Assembly: GCA_035533075.1 (NCBI GenBank)
Contig: DATLUO010000182.1
Span: 1 to 35,247, forward strand
DNA: 35,247 nucleotides
DNA from: Pirellulales bacterium
GTDB taxonomy: Bacteria; Planctomycetota; Planctomycetia; Pirellulales; JAICIG01
Direction of reading: 5' to 3'
Below the pieces are notes generated by a model that ran no database searches, was not told the origin of the DNA, and saw only the letters and a list, made by a program, of their open reading frames with translations. Below are positions 34,867-35,247 of the stretch, one piece after another (position 1 is the first letter of the stretch; the number at the start of each line of letters is the position of its first letter). The position numbers were made by a program, and so were the translations under genes.

Positions 34867-34954
34867 GGTTTGCCTCTAATGTCTCGCCGCGGCGCGCAGC
34901 GGTTTCCCTAAGTTTTTACTCCGTTTGAGCCGGCAGGTGGATGCTGATACTCAT
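34867..34954 (-). pseudogene. VapB-like antitoxin fragment with a nonsense codon
   Basis: From ATG 34954 the frame reads MSISIHLPAQTE, then TAA (34918-34916), then KLRETAARRGETLEA. This aligns with MSVTIHLPPDTEQKLRDAAARRGQTLEA of the intact antitoxin at 32720-32977, with a stop in place of Gln13. Sequence upstream of the ATG (to about 34995) is also similar to the intact copy. The fragment ends at the start of the MazE-like gene. Confidence 0.85.
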
Positions 34955-34995
34955 GTCCATATTCTACCAAGGCGCCCGGATATCGGGCTAGCCTG

Positions 34996-35247
34996 GATTC
35001 CCATAGTCCCCTTATCGGCTAAAGGTTCGCGGGCGGGAACCCGCTAATTTCCGGGCTTTTTTGACAGACTGCTATAGGTGATCTCTTTACTTAAAAGTAT
35101 GCTTCCACCTTGTTACACGAGATTCGCGCCCGCGATGGCCTTCGCACGCTGGGCATGAAAACGCCTGTTTTCACGGGAAAATAGGCGGTGTCGTGCTGGA
35201 CCGCCAAAAACGATCCGCGAGAAGGCATCCGAGCTGACATAGTGGAA
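34996..35247. other. Unassigned right end with a hairpin
   Basis: No gene is visible. CGCCTGTTTTC (35162-35172) and GAAAATAGGCG (35177-35187) pair over 11 bp with one G-U. A run of six T follows CCGGGC at about 35051-35062, and TTGACA occurs at 35061-35066 without a convincing -10 partner. The window may end within another repeat or mobile element. Confidence 0.4.

Overview
The window looks like a high-GC planctomycete chromosome, most likely a member of the Pirellulales or a relative. The evidence is a DUF1501 protein with a Tat signal, dispersed palindromic repeats whose shadow translations read NPKRKRG, and proteins of planctomycete type. No rRNA, tRNA or CRISPR array is visible. All assignments come from reading motifs by eye; no database search was possible.

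Layout. Positions 1-3700 hold two minus-strand genes (DUF1501 and a helical conserved hypothetical) set among palindromic repeats. Positions 3979-9182 hold a plus-strand three-gene operon: a MotA/TolQ/ExbB-type channel protein and two single-pass proteins that resemble ExbD/MotB partners. One partner carries a glycine-rich linker of about 470 residues between two copies of one domain. Only the other partner keeps an Asp near its membrane segment. Positions 9331-12376 hold minus-strand genes for a tandem DUF190 protein, a CrcB/FluC fluoride channel and an alginate-export-type outer-membrane barrel.

The centre of interest is 13893-28500, seven minus-strand genes packed end to start. In transcription order they are an SNF2-like helicase with a C-terminal DUF3883-type domain, an AAA+ ATPase and an S8 (subtilisin) protease that together resemble IetAS, a DUF1156 DNA methyltransferase, an SMC/OLD-like AAA ATPase, a small zinc-ribbon protein with a PD-(D/E)XK-like motif, and a DUF499 ATPase. 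Four of the six junctions overlap or leave only 2-17 nt (one of these depends on the start chosen); the other two are about 21 and 29 nt. I read this as one composite anti-phage defence operon. It combines a helicase-methylase-ATPase core with an embedded protease-ATPase pair and an ATPase-nuclease pair. Downstream on the same strand lies a frameshifted DUF3102-like gene containing five 33-bp hairpin repeats.

Positions 29293-30348 hold ruvB. From 30375 to the end is an accessory zone: remnants of a Uma2-type gene, of a gene starting MPLRDHFRPP and of an Rpn-like gene; a 43-bp repeat array; three toxin-antitoxin pairs (BrnT-like/Xre, VapBC-like, MazEF-like); an intact Rpn-like nuclease gene flanked by related direct repeats; and a nonsense-mutated VapB fragment that supplies the ribosome-binding site of the MazE-like gene.
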